A DNA stretch of 64,000 nt from Erpobdella octoculata (taxonomy: Eukaryota > Annelida > Clitellata > Hirudinida > Erpobdellidae), in NCBI GenBank assembly GCA_963978895.1, contig OZ022238.1, positions 21,306,732-21,370,731 of the forward strand, given 5' to 3'. Below are positions 34,650-47,862 of this stretch, in pieces. Both the position numbers and the translations under genes were made by a program. Each line of letters begins with the position of its first letter. Position 1 is the first letter of the stretch. The notes below the pieces were generated by a model. It did not search any database, was not told the origin of the DNA, and saw only the letters and a list, made by a program, of their open reading frames with translations.

Positions 34650-35725
34650 GACCGACTGGTTTTTTAAGAGACCTAACAATTTAAAGCTGAACGAGCTAAA
34701 AGAACATTTCAGTGCAGTGCATTCCAACAATTCCGAATCGATTGACGTTCTATGGACGCCACTCATCAAAACAGTTCATCCGTGGCAAACCTATACGTTT
34801 CGGGTTCAAAGTCTGGTGCCTGAACAGCCGTTTGGGCTACTTGGTGCAGTGTGAACCCTATCAAGGATCAAGTGGCTTGTTCAATGCAGATCTGGGACTT
34901 GGTGGCTCTGTAGTGGCACAGCTAGTGAATACGCTGCCTTTTGGTTTTCCATACAGACTGTATATAGACAATTTCTTCACATCTCCACGACTGCTTGATC
35001 AACTGAAGAAAATGAATATATCTGCGACTGGTACTGTGCGAGCAAACAGGATGGAGAAGTGCCCTTTGATTGAAGTAGACGCGTTAAAGAAAGATGCGCG
35101 AGGCACATCTGACCATCGTTTTGACAGAAAGTCGGGGATGTTAGCAGTTCATTGGAACGATAATAACGTAGTCACAGTGCTATCTAACTGTTTTGGAGTT
35201 CATCCACTGGTTCAGGTCAAGAGATGGTCGGCAGCAAAAAAGGAACATGTTGAAATTCCCATGCCAAATCTGATTGCTCAGTATAACCGTTTCATGGGTG
35301 GAACAGACAGAATGGACCAGAATATTGCCAAATGTCGTATAAATATTCGCATCAAGAAATGGTGGTGGGCATTGTTCTGTTTTGCGATTGATGTAAGCCT
35401 TAAAAATGCTTGGCAGCTGTACAGAATATCAGAAGCCACTAAACACCATGAATTGAATCTGATACAATTTCGGCGCGATGTTGCAATGAGCTACATCTTG
35501 AAGTATCGAGCCACAAATGACATTGGAGGTCCAATTCGTAGTCATGCTACTAGCTGCCGTAGAGTCCAGGATGGTGTCAGATTTGATGGTCAAAACCACT
35601 TTATTGGACGCATTGATGGTGGTCAGAAAAGATGTGTTCAGTGTGGAATGAAGGTTCAGCAAAAATGCAACAAATGCGAAGTGCCTTTGCATGACCGCTG
35701 CTTCGAACTTTTTCACACAAAGTGA
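34650..35725 (+). pseudogene. piggyBac transposase, C-terminal two-thirds (PGBD-like)
   Basis: An uninterrupted frame from 34712 to the TGA at 35725 encodes the DDE-type piggyBac transposase core and Cys-rich tail. Visible motifs are FYGRHSSKQF, KVWCLNSRLGYLVQCEPYQG, LGLGGSVV, YIDNFFTSPRLL (second catalytic Asp region), MPNLIAQYNRFMGGTDRMDQ (third) and the zinc-binding end CVQCG..CNKCEVPLHDRC. Upstream, in another frame, are TTDWFFKRPN and FSAVHSNNSESID. The first catalytic Asp motif (SID) is therefore broken from the rest by a small deletion and frameshift at about 34740. The Met at 34712 is not a natural start. Immobile, but recently active by its good preservation. Confidence 0.9.
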
Positions 35726-36206
35726 ACTGAAATTATCATTGACAGTATTGAACCTACCTTAGTTTGATAAACATTATTTTTTATGCTGTTGCTAACATTA
35801 ATACATTGTATTAGTCAAGTTATCAACTATATGATAATATTTTTTATGAATATTGAATATTATTAAAATATTATACCAGTTTTATTCTGATTACTGATAA
35901 TTTCAAAATATCATGGTTATGCAAAATCAATTAGATTTACTAATCTAAATATAGGTAATGGTTACTTTCCATATGAGAGTGTCACGCTTATCAAAATAGG
36001 AAGTCATGTAATATGGTTATGCGAAAACAAACACTGGCCCCTATAGTGCATACCGTCCTTTTTTAAGGACAAAACTTTCCGGGCCCTTAATTTGCCCTAC
36101 ACAATTTTTTTAGAATTTCTGCTTTAGGTATGATCAATAACTAACCAAACTACATGTCCTCAACAAATATTGTGCAAAAATGAGACCTCATGCATTAATG
36201 GGTTAA

Positions 36207-37169
36207 ACAGAAAAGAGCTCGGTGTGAGCAAGTTTACCTCAACTATGGATTTTGGTATATCATTGACAAACTAATCCTGATTGCCTCTTACCTAGTCTCT
36301 TATCGAATTGTTAAAAGTAAAAAGCCTCGCACTCTTTTTTAGATAGCTACCCAGCTTTGGCCAAAAGTGCGCTGACATCCCGGTGTGTTATCCCAGCGAG
36401 CTGGTTTAAACCGGTGCACCGTACCGCCGGAGCACATAAAGGTTTAGGGGCCCTAGAGCAGTAGATTTAACAGTTAACGTTTAGAATGGCTTGAGAAGTG
36501 TACCTAAAGTTGAAGCTTCCCTCCGGTCATCAGGTTTTTTTTTCAGAAAAATACAAGCTTTTTGGGAGAAATAATGCCGGTTACGAAAATTGTTATGAAA
36601 AATTGGTGGGCCCTGAGAAGTGTGTGTTTCAGATTTCAGATTGATAATAGGGGTCCAGAAAAAGGTTTTGCATTTGCACAGGCACATTTTATTCCTCTCC
36701 AGGGCCCTGCGCACGCGCTAGTCGTGTGAGGGTGTGTTTCATTGATACTATAGAATATATATCAATGGTGTGTTTGCATCACTGATCTCTCTATACAGTG
36801 GTTTGCATGGTTTCTGCCCATATATAAGTTATCGATGGTTTGGACTTCAGCTTGTCAATAAAATTGTAGATTTCTTTTATAGTTTACTGTTGTTTTAAAC
36901 AATGTTTTAAAATTAAAAGCCGAAAGTTCCAACAAAACTAGATTACGCACTTATACAGCCAATAAATAATTTTGTTCTTTGGCTTCATGCACTAAACATT
37001 TAACATTCCGTTTGCTTTTAAAAATTGTTGATATTTTTTTCAAATAATCATGGCAGGGTTAGCGGGAGAATTTTATTCCATTTCAATATAATCACTTTTT
37101 CATTTGCTTAGTTTTCTTATTTGTACGTATGACTTCTGTTAAAAAATGCGTAATTGCTTTGATATTTGC

Positions 37170-37202
<33 letters not shown>

Positions 37203-37440
37203 CAGCAGATTGATGTGATACTAAAATAAATAATATGATAGATAGGAGATAGATTTCGATTAGATTAGATTGATTAGAATAAGAAATGAATTATGTTAGG
37301 GGATCTTAGAGTTAGGCTAGGTCTAAGTAATGTGCTGATTGTCGGTAATCTCGAACGAGAGGCTCTATTGAAGTCTATTGACTTCATAGTCAAAATAGAT
37401 ATGGCAACTCAGATTGACAGGAGACAGTGTTGCAGGTCTT

Positions 37441-37475
<35 letters not shown>

Positions 37476-37995
37476 TATTAGTGATTATTATTTGTACATA
37501 TGACTTCTGTTAAAAAATGCGTAATTGCTTTGATATTTGCTATATATATATATAGTAATATAGATATCAGCAGATTGATGTGATACTAAAATAATGGTCA
37601 ATAAATGAGTACCAAATTTGGTTGGGGGTTAAAGTCCTTTGTGCGCTTGTGGAGCTAGTGAGTAGTATGCAGGGCTGCCAGTGGCGCTGTGTTTACACCG
37701 CATATGCCGTTAGTCTTATCTGCAAGTTGCCAACATTCTAAAGCGCCCTTTAAGCGGCTTCTACTGCACACGCCGTTATATAAATTGTCATAAGAAAAAT
37801 AAAATATAAAAATATTTTTTAAATAATGAATTATTCTATTGATTTGAGTCTTTTGTCATCATTAAGTTTCCTCTCGCTTTGCTTTCATAATGGTCCTGTG
37901 TCCATGAGAGCACGACAATTGCAAGAAGCAGAAAGCAACCCTGTGGATTTTTTTATATTTGTCTAATACTACTGCATGCTGTTTTTTATTTTCAG
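36207..37995. other. Intergenic sequence upstream of NUP188
   Basis: Fragment 36937-36980 (ACTAGATTACGCACTTATAC) matches the end of the hAT at 33380-33412. A ~100-bp block (GACTTCTGTTAAAAAATGCG onward) is repeated at 37130-37235 and 37500-37600 around a ~270-bp stretch. The NUP188 promoter and first exon must be in or near this region, but I could not identify a start codon exon with the right phase. Confidence 0.45.
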
Positions 37996-40900
37996 ATCAA
38001 GTCGAGATTTATGGCAACTTATATCTGGAAAGGCAGTTTTATGGCCCGAGGTGTTTTTTGCTTTTGTGCTAGATTACAGTTTACAGTTGAATGTTAAACT
38101 GATTATTATTGATTGATTAATTTTTCTACAGCCAAAAATTTGGTCTGAACGAGTTTTTAAAATTACTTTGCAGCTGAATATTCTGCTATAATTAATTTGC
38201 ATATGCTTCTTTAGCTCCTTAAAAAAGGGTTAAGTAAAGACTTATAGCCTAATTACTGTTTGTTTTTAAGAATTTATATATTTAGATTAATAATTTTAAG
38301 TAATCAACGTGTTTTCAAATACTTATCCACCAGGAAGTTATAACGTCTGAGTTGAACAGAAACAAAGATAAACTGTTGTTAGGACTCAGTTACTTTAAAC
38401 CGCTGAGGTAGATGCTTTTCTATGTTAAGCTGTACTTTTTATTATATCTCATTGAGTTTAATATATGTCTTATTATTTTATTAATTAAATATGAATTTTA
38501 TTTTGGAGGTCACTCAATTTGTAATTTTGACTTCAATATTAATATCACAACAAATGCAACATATGAATAATCTTTTATCATGTATTTTAGGTCAGACTTT
38601 ACTTTATATAAACTCGATTATAAATAGCTGTGATTTTATAACAAAATTAAATTTTTTCTTTGTGTGTTTTAAATGTGTTCAAGAAACTCTAAATTCACCT
38701 TTGGAAATTATTTTTAGATCAGGAAAAATTTGGTTTCTAAATTGCTTCTGATAAAAACATTGTTTTGTGAATGAATGCAAATTTTAGGAGAGCCAAGCTT
38801 AAAAAATATATTGTTGTGATTAAATTCTTACTTGCTGCCTAATAGTCCATGTTATTAAAAAGCCAGTTAAATCATTCCCCATTGGGCATGTAAAAGATTG
38901 ACACCTCTCTCTGACTGAGCTTTGTAGAAAGTAGTTTATAAATAACCATATTGATTGATCGTCAACTACTCTCTTACGAATTGTTTGATGTTATTTATTA
39001 CTATTCGATCTGATAATTATATTATTAGTCAATAATTTTGGGTTTATATTACATTTCAAAGCTCTGCAACAAAGATAGATGATCTAAAAAAGAAAATATC
39101 TCACCAGTTATCTTTGAACTTTGTGGTCAAGTTGGCTCCATTTTTGGTAATTCATATTTTATAAATGTATATATATTTTTAATAGCTCATTTATTTTCTT
39201 CATAAACTCAAAACTCTGACTTTCTAATTGCAACCCAGTCCCAAGCCTGGATAAAGAAGGAGGGGAAAAGAAAACAGGATCAAATTCTTATCCACGACAG
39301 GAAGCGATTCGGTTTTTCCCAAATACTGCTATTCAAGATGAGCGTTAATGCTACACGAGAATAAAGCCCTATGCTCTTTGTTAATAATTTCAGACAATCA
39401 CCCCTACAAAAGTATTTAAAATGGCAGCATAGACTCAGGACAAGATGTGCTGCTCGCTGATTTGTTTTCAATTTTTCCTATTGGCTTTCCATATTATTTT
39501 TTGTCCGGGCTCATGTGCATTTTCAACACATTATTTAAGACCATGAACTTCTTAATATAAATATACTAGCAGGGTACCTGGCGTTGCCTGGGGGTTTTTA
39601 GAGGTTTTTCCATCGGTTTTCTCTCACGCTCCCGTTTCTTTCTCTGCTTGCTCTCCCGTTACCGCTCTCGGTAGCTTTCCTTGTCCCTCTTGCCTTCCAG
39701 CTCCGATCGCTTTCCTGCTCCCGGTCAATTTCTCTTTCTCACTCGCTCTTTCGCTCTCAGTCGATTTTCCGTTCCCGCTTGCTTTCCTGTTATCGTTTAC
39801 GCTCATTTTCCGACAAATATAATTAACATTATTTAATACCAAACAAAAGTTCAAAAGAGTAGACCTGTACACAATTCAAAAGTAATACAAAAAATTAACA
39901 AGTCAACATTTTGAATGACAGACAAATTAGCAATAAATAAATAAAACAGTTTAAGCTCCATGGTTTTAGGATTTTATAGCTTTACATTACTATTCCAATA
40001 GCAAAAGGATGTGAGAACTTGGGAAAATATTGTTTATTTTCATTAAGACACTAGTTAAACCTGCTATCTGGCAGGCATAACATTAATCTAGCTTTAATCT
40101 TGAAAGCTCCTCTAGTCGAGTGTCTTGTTTTGGCATCTTTTACCCCCACCTAGTTACGTTGTAGTAAATGACGGAGTAGCTCTTAAGTGCTCTGGTGTAA
40201 AGGACTATGAAGTACAGCAAAAGTCCTAAAGAGCGAAAACTCTTGGGTTTTCCACTTCTCGTATCTGTTCGTTCTTCGGGGACAAGCTACTAGAAGCCAG
40301 ATACAGATTTAAGAAATTCCTATCCGAGCAAGAGCGTTTGTTTCTCTTAGCAACCGCTCTTGAATACTTTTACTGTATTATAAAAAAATCCATCTACTCG
40401 AACTATGCTTTGCTAAATGCAAACCCATTCCATACTTGAGTAAAAAAGGAGAGAAACAAAAACTAAGATTAAATTATGATCTAAAGTCAGTCCTAAAACC
40501 TGATCCATATTTCTGGTTTAATTGGGTTGTCTTGAAATTTAAATTGCTTCAGCTATTCTCAAATAAAGCTCAAAAGCTCAATCATTATTACAAATTTTCA
40601 GAATCTTGATCAGGAGCAATGCTATGACATCTACTGCCTCTATTTGTTAAAATGCTATATGGGCAGTAACAAAGATTTAGAGGTACTGTTCAACTTAAAT
40701 TTGCTTTCATTTTTATTTAACGGACATCACCATTCTTGCCTATATTGTTTTTGATGTCATTATTTTTTTTTCTACAGGAAACACTTAGTTCAGAAAGACA
40801 CAGTCAGATGTTAATGGATAAGGTCAGAGACTTCTACATAAATGAAAGGATCTACCTTCTACGATGTATCAAACAAATCCTCAACCATTACAATGATTCA

Positions 40901-43820
40901 GCACATCCCTATTCTGTGGGTTTTTTTCTGGTGTTTTGTTTGTAAAGTATGTTTTTGTTACTTGATTAAACATTTAAAAAAATTTCTTTTAAGGATGTTT
41001 TTAAAGAATTACAAGTTTCTATGGTGGAGGGTAACCAGTTCATCAATGAGGTTTTTTATTTTTTTTATTTCTTCATCAGTGTATTTGTATTTCAAGTTTA
41101 TTCATTTTTATCATCATGTATTATAATATATTCAGGTTTACCTATCATATGTTATAATTTATTCAAGTTTACCTTTCATATATTATAATTTATTCAGTTT
41201 CACTGATCACAAATTATAATTTATTTAATTTTATGATTTTAAAATAATTTTAATTTTAAACATTTCAGATTAAAAAGCAGTTTGAAAACTCTTACGAAAA
41301 CAATACTCTACAACAACAAGCATTTAACAAGTCACCGATTGTCTCTTTCTCTGTAAGTAGATTTTTTTCAATTGAATTTTTATAGTTTAATTTTTGTTTT
41401 TAGATATTCATGTGAAATTAGGGAAGAAAATATTGAAATATTTCTTCAAATAATTTAAAATTAATCCATTGATTTTATGTGTGCAATTACCCAAATTGGG
41501 GTTTTTCTCAAATTTTTAGTTGGAAAAGTCAAGACAAGCAAGTCATTTGCAGGGCAACACATTGAGAGAAAGAAGCGAACTGCTTGAAGTGATGCTTTTG
41601 TATTACAAATGTGTCATTCATTTGCCGGCTGATCTGTTCAATCTGCTTGTTACTTTCAAGGTGAGAATTATTTTCTTCAGTTAAGATGAGAAGTAATTAA
41701 GCCCATCTCATTCTGTTACTTTCAAGGCGAGTATTATTTTCTTCAGTTAACATAAGAGGTAATTAAGCCCATCTCATTTTGATTTTGTGGCTCTGTGTAT
41801 TCTTCTACATCTCAATGTCATCTCTGTGAGTTAAACTTACAAGATCAATAATGCTGGGTTTAGTTTGAATCTCTCAAAAATAAATGGTTTGAAAAGCAGT
41901 AGAATAGGTGGGAGTGAGAAATATAGAGGGAAAAGAGGAACATCAAGAGATACAAAGAAGAGGAACGAGAGTTAGTAAGAGAAGGAGTGATAAAGAAATA
42001 GTGCATACATGTAGGAAAATAGTAATATTGGAATGATATTTTTTTAATCACACAGAAGCATGGTTTTGGAAGGGGTATGAATTCAAAAAGCTCACTGGAC
42101 AGTAAAAATCAGTTTCTGACCAATAGGATTAGGTTTGTCCATTAGAAACAATATTTCTATTTAATTATCACAGCCATAAATGTTACTACGACAACTATCA
42201 TTTATAATATTTCACAGTTTTCTTCAAAGTCTTGTAATTGTCGAAGGCTTAGAACTTGAGGTGCTAATAGAGAAATATGGATATGGCGCTGCTGCTAACA
42301 TGTTAGTAGAATAATTCAATTGTTGTCTTCATGATGATTCATGTGGTTTGGTGTGTTTATTAATTGTGGTTACTCATGATTTCTTGATTAATTAAATGTT
42401 GAATAACTTGTTGCAATTTTATTATTTTAAATTTGGATTGTTTAGAAATTCTGAGGATTCTGTCATGTCTGATGTACATTTCAAGGTGGGCTTGTTTTTA
42501 CTAGTCTTATATTAGCTTCATTCGTCAGGTTTATAGGACCCATGAATCCGACTATTTTTAATTTCCCAATTTTGAACCCCTTCCCGTTATCCAATCATTC
42601 AGAAATTTTGCACACATGTTCAATTTCGGTGATAGTATTTTTGTAATTTTTTGCAGATTTTCCCATGGCTAGATTTAATTTAATAAATATTTTCGATTTA
42701 TAGTGAAAATAAATAAATTTAATTAACCCCTTTACTGTGCGGAACGTAATATTACGTTTCGGCTGGATTTCACCACAATGTGTAGAACGTAATATTACGT
42801 TTTTAGTAACCTTTTACTTCCACACACTGTGATGCCCGTAATATTACGTTTAGTGTTGTTATTCGTGTTTATTCGCCAGATGGCAGTATTGGACCATACA
42901 TTTCATAAAAAAATGTTATCAAAAAGCAATGAATAAGTCAATACTTGACCTGTTACTTCTTTGTTTTTCTACCACGTGTTCTTTTGTATTTTTTTAAATT
43001 ATCGGCCTATAAATCCGCCGATACTGGCCGATACCGATATATCGGTGCATCCCTAGTAAAAATAATAAATACTTACAAAATAAATATTTGTACGCCAAAA
43101 TGTCACATAATCGTAATCTAAATAATTCTGAAGTACAATAGAGTATTGGCTAAATTTTGATACTCAAAAAACTTATTTCTTACTTTTTTATGTCACTTAT
43201 TTTGTTTGTTTATGTCAAAAAAGTAACGAAATTAACTGTTTTATTTTTTTTTTGTTTTTTCGAAAAAAAACTCCACAATAGGTGAAAATTTTGAAAAAAA
43301 AATTCCCACAGTAAAGGGGTTAAGTATTTTCGATTTATAGTGAAAATAAATATATGTTAAGACTAGTCGTAAAAAGGGTTTATACTGCTTACTTGTTAAT
43401 CTTATTCTTTGAGTTAATATTCGTAGTTTCTGTCTTTTAATTTCATTTTCAAAGGTCATAAAAGCAGTTGGTTCAACAAGATATTTATGATGAAATTGAA
43501 AACCAAATAAATTTATATTTAAAAATATATAAACTTTCATCACTCAATCTCTTTTTGATTAAAAGATACATGGATAATTCTTTCTATTAATTCATCCATC
43601 CATCATTACATTTCAAATATTTGTCTAGGCCTTTGATGAAGTTATAGAGAACTTGGGGGATGGCCAGCTTCAAAGCCCACTACTTTTGGCTTGGTCTGTG
43701 GTGCGCCACCTCAAGGCCAGAAAGGACTTTGTTGCTATCGGCAACAAAGCCTTGAAGTCAGGCGTGTTTGTGTACATTGACGAAAGAATCATGGAAATGA
43801 AGATCAACAAGATTGATCCT
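37996..43820 (+). CDS. NUP188: NUP188 exons 1-12: N-terminal solenoid
   Basis: SSRDLWQLISGKAVLWPE and LNRNKDKLLLGLSYFKPL match the vertebrate N-terminus (SSRELW; LEGLSYYKP). They are followed by NLDQEQCYDIYCLYLLKCYM, FYINERIYLLRCIKQILNHY and LLEVMLLYYKCVIHLPADLF, and in exon 12 PLLLAWSVVRHLKAR, equivalent to the vertebrate PVLLAWALLRH. Exon 1 as found begins one base into a codon, so a short upstream exon with the Met must exist. Exon 11 is only 40 bp. Confidence 0.92.
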
Positions 43821-46800
43821 GTGAGTTTGTTTTTTGTTTGATTTAAATATGGTGATAGTAAAATATGATGAATTTAAATTTACACTTGATGCATTTAGTA
43901 GTAAATATTAAGCATCTGCGTCCCGATATCGTTATCTCGAATTCAATCGAGATTTCAAAACAATACGGGAGATCCCGTATCGCCATTGAAACGATACAGC
44001 CTGCGGAAGAAGTCTCGTAGCGATACTTAGAATTTCGTTCCCGAAAAAAATCCCGAAAAAATATCGAGATTTTTAACAAATATTTTCCAATAAATAACGA
44101 AAGTCATACATATTTAATTAACGATTGTCACAACTGTGAATATTTCCAATTGATTCATCAACATTGATTAACTAATCTACCTATTGACAGAAGTTTATAA
44201 CTATTATCATCCCCACTTTAAATTCGGTTTTCCAGGCAGCCTGTAGCCCCATTATTTACTATTTTTAGTCTGGGAACCGGCAGCAAAAAAGCCACGCTCC
44301 TCTTAGGCTGCTAGTCGAGCTCTGCATACTACTGATACTACAAGCCCTACAAGGCAATCGTACTCGCTGACATCGATGACTATTATTATTAATGAGAATA
44401 ATGAGTAATGTAATAGTAATGATCATTCTATGTTTATGTTTTGGTTTAGTCTGTTTCATAAACTTATTTTTTCAAATTTGTTACATAGAATTGGAATGAT
44501 TATTTTAGTGTTTCGATATCCGTAATTGACCGTAATAGTAACTCATCTAAGATATATCTTTATAATCTCGATGATATTCTTGGTTGTGTGTGAGTATGTG
44601 TGTGCCACCTGTAGTGTGCACGACAGTGCCGTAGCCCGTATCGTATGCAGCTGGAATTCGAAACTTTCTCAGCTTCTTTCTTGCTATTGCTAACCGCATT
44701 CGCCATCGCCTATAAATAAACACGCTGGGTTTTTTTCACTTTCTTAATTCTTACATAGAGGCACTTTTTCGTGTTTGTCATCATTATCATGCCGCGTCAC
44801 CGGGGTCAAATCTGGGAGTAGGTACCTTGAGGAAGAGGCGGTCAATGACAAGGATGTAGAAGTAAATCTTGCCAGATGCAAAGACTGCGGGAAACAGTAT
44901 CATTTTAATTTAATCTTAGTAATCTAGTAATCTCAATCTCAGTAATCTGCAATCTATTTCTATCTCCATTGGTTTTTCCACTTTCACTATTGAATTGCCT
45001 AAAAATGTCGTTCTTTTGGTGTGCTAGAAGGTTTTCTACTTTTCAATTACTTGAAAAAATAATTTTAATTTTTCTTTTCATCGGCAAGTAAAATCATTTA
45101 ATTAAATTGATAAACTACGCATAATGCGAACTAAATAAATACTTACTATCGGCGGTAGCGTTTTATTTAGAGTCTAAATTTAGACAAATAGATGTACCGA
45201 AACTAAACAAATGAAACTTATTTCAAGTTGTAAAAAAAAATTAAATTTGGTTAATTTTTTAATATTTATATATTTTTTTCATTGAATTCCTTTAATGTAG
45301 TTATTAATATTGTCTGTCGCGTATAGTTCATCATTCTATGTTACCTCGTTTCATTCGAGACAAAATTTCCACTTCGGTCGAGATCCCGATATCGTATCGT
45401 ATCGTATCGATATCGTATCATTATTGTTCGAGACGTCTCGTATCGTATCGTTTAATTCGAGGCAAATTTCAGAAATTGTATCGTATCGTTTCAAAAAAAA
45501 AAAAACGGGACGCAGAAGCTTAGTAAATATAATAGATATAATATTATAGATAATAGATTTAATATTTTGGATTATATTCGGAATTGCAGAGTTAGTTATA
45601 GTCAATATATCAGTTTGTTTATTGTGGTGTGCTTCCTATATAACATCTTAGTCAGAGATGTAGTACTTGGTACTCGTCCTCGTACTCGAGTACAAATCGA
45701 GTACGTTTTTTAAGTACTCGTACTCGAAGCCTTGATACTCAAACTCGTACTCGAGTACGTTTTTCAAGTACTCGTACTCGATACCATGGTAAGCTTACTC
45801 ATACTCGCACCATAAGTACTCGCAACATCTCTGGTCTTAGTAACTCATCCATCTCAGCATTTCAGTCTTGGCTGCTGTTAACTTACATATATGGTCATTG
45901 CATATGATACGACTTCGCTTGACCGAGTACTCTACCCAGGCATTCACGATTTCTGTGGGTAGGAATTGCAAATTGAACAACAATGACATCTTTTTGTTTC
46001 TTTATTTTGCTAAATAACATAAACTAATTGTGATGTAAAATAAAAATAAACTGGTTTAACATTTCAGCGAAGAGCTGATTTATAGGAAAATATTACTTTT
46101 CAATATTCGGATTCGACAGCGTTTTTAAGCCAGAGTTAGAATATTTAAACTTCGGACCGAAACCGAAGTTCGGTTAGTCCCTACTGCTTATGCACTTAAA
46201 ATAAAGAATTTTTTGTTGATAACATAACGTTATATATTTGTTTCGCTGTATGTTCAATTTGGGTAGTTATTAGCAACCTGTCACAGAAGATTAGAGAGTT
46301 GAAAACGATAATTTGTGGAATCCTTAATTTCGATGACCACCACAATAATGATATTTTAATTATTTTCAGTTTGTTGAGTCACTGACACACAACATACTTT
46401 ATGGACTCATTAATTCAGTTCTCAGCATCTTTCATGAAAGTTCACTTGGAGAAACACAGGTGATTATAATATAGCTTTTGTTAATATGTCAATGGAATTT
46501 ATGATTTTAAATATGGACCGGATAGTAATGATTTAATGATGGCGGTGTTGATAATGATAGTGATGATTTAATGATGGTGATGGATGATTATCATAGTCCC
46601 TGAAAAAATAAAATATTTGATTGGTATTTTTATTGATCAAATTACTTTTTGTTATCCAGCATTTGTACAGCATTACAAGGCAATATTTGGAAGTTCCATT
46701 TGTTTCTGATGCTTTCTGGTCTTTGGTGAGATTTTCTAGTTGTTATTTTGAAATGATTATTAATTATTTATAGTTGTAAGGTAACTTGCTGACTAGTAAG

Positions 46801-47755
46801 TTGGTCAGAAGTTCAAATTCACATCTGCACATCTAGAACTAAATGTAACTGTAAAGTTATGTATTTTATTTTAACTTTAATGTAAATTATAATATACTGA
46901 AACAATAATGTTATTAAAAGTAAGATTAAACCAAATGTAGTCTAGAAAACTAGCATGGCTTGCATGAATAACAGCTATCGCTTCATTATAGCTGTAACTA
47001 GCAGGTTACCCGGCATTGCCCAGGGTTTTTAGAGGTTTTTCTATTTTGTTTCTCTCACACTCCTGTTTCCTTCCCCGCTTGCCTTCCCGCTCGCTCTCCC
47101 GTTCCTAGTCGCTTTTCCGCTCCCGGTCGCTTTTCCGCTCCCGGTCGCCTTTTTGCTCCCGGTCGCTTTCCCGTTCCAGCTCATGCTTGCTTTCCCGCTT
47201 GCACTCATTTTCTCTTTTACATTTTCTCCTAACTTCTTTTAGCCCTTCAAAACGTAAAATAAATTTGCTAAAACTGGCTAAAAGCTGCTTGAAGCCTTCA
47301 AACGTTGTTACGTAAACTAAATTTTAATTTTATTACACAATTACCTTTGATGGTCGTACATAGGCACTTTTGGCCTGGAAAGGTTTTTTGGCCCCCCCTC
47401 TGCTCATTTTTTGCCTGATTTCAATTTTTTTGACAAAAACCTCCCATTGCCTCTCAAGCTTGTGTGAAAATTGCATTACGATCGGGTGAATGTACCTTAG
47501 CTTCAGCAGCGCAATTCTTTTGTCTCTCACTATCTCTTTTTCTCTATCTTCTCTCTCTTTCCTTCTTTTTTTATTGTTTCTCTCGCTCTTACTCCCTCTT
47601 TCTTTCCTTCTCTCTTGTTTTTAGCATATTCGACTGTTCCTATCTGCACGTTGCCAATATTGTGAAGTGGCCGCTGGTCTATTCTGTAAGTGGCGCTCAA
47701 AAATGAATGTACTTTTGTTTGCTTTATCTCTCCCATTCCTTTCCTTTTTTGTCTC

Positions 47756-47815
<60 letters not shown>

Positions 47816-47823
47816 TCTCTCTC

Positions 47824-47862
<39 letters not shown>

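Noticed and set aside
34712..35725. 337-codon ORF as a functional piggyBac-derived gene
   Set aside because: It starts after a frameshift, lacks the N-terminal third and the first catalytic Asp in frame, and the missing part lies beyond a 16.7-kb insertion.
37888..37950. ATGAGAGCACGACAATTGCA as the NUP188 first exon
   Set aside because: Its end before a gtggat donor is phase 0, whereas the exon at 37996 needs two leftover bases; the joined frame would be wrong.
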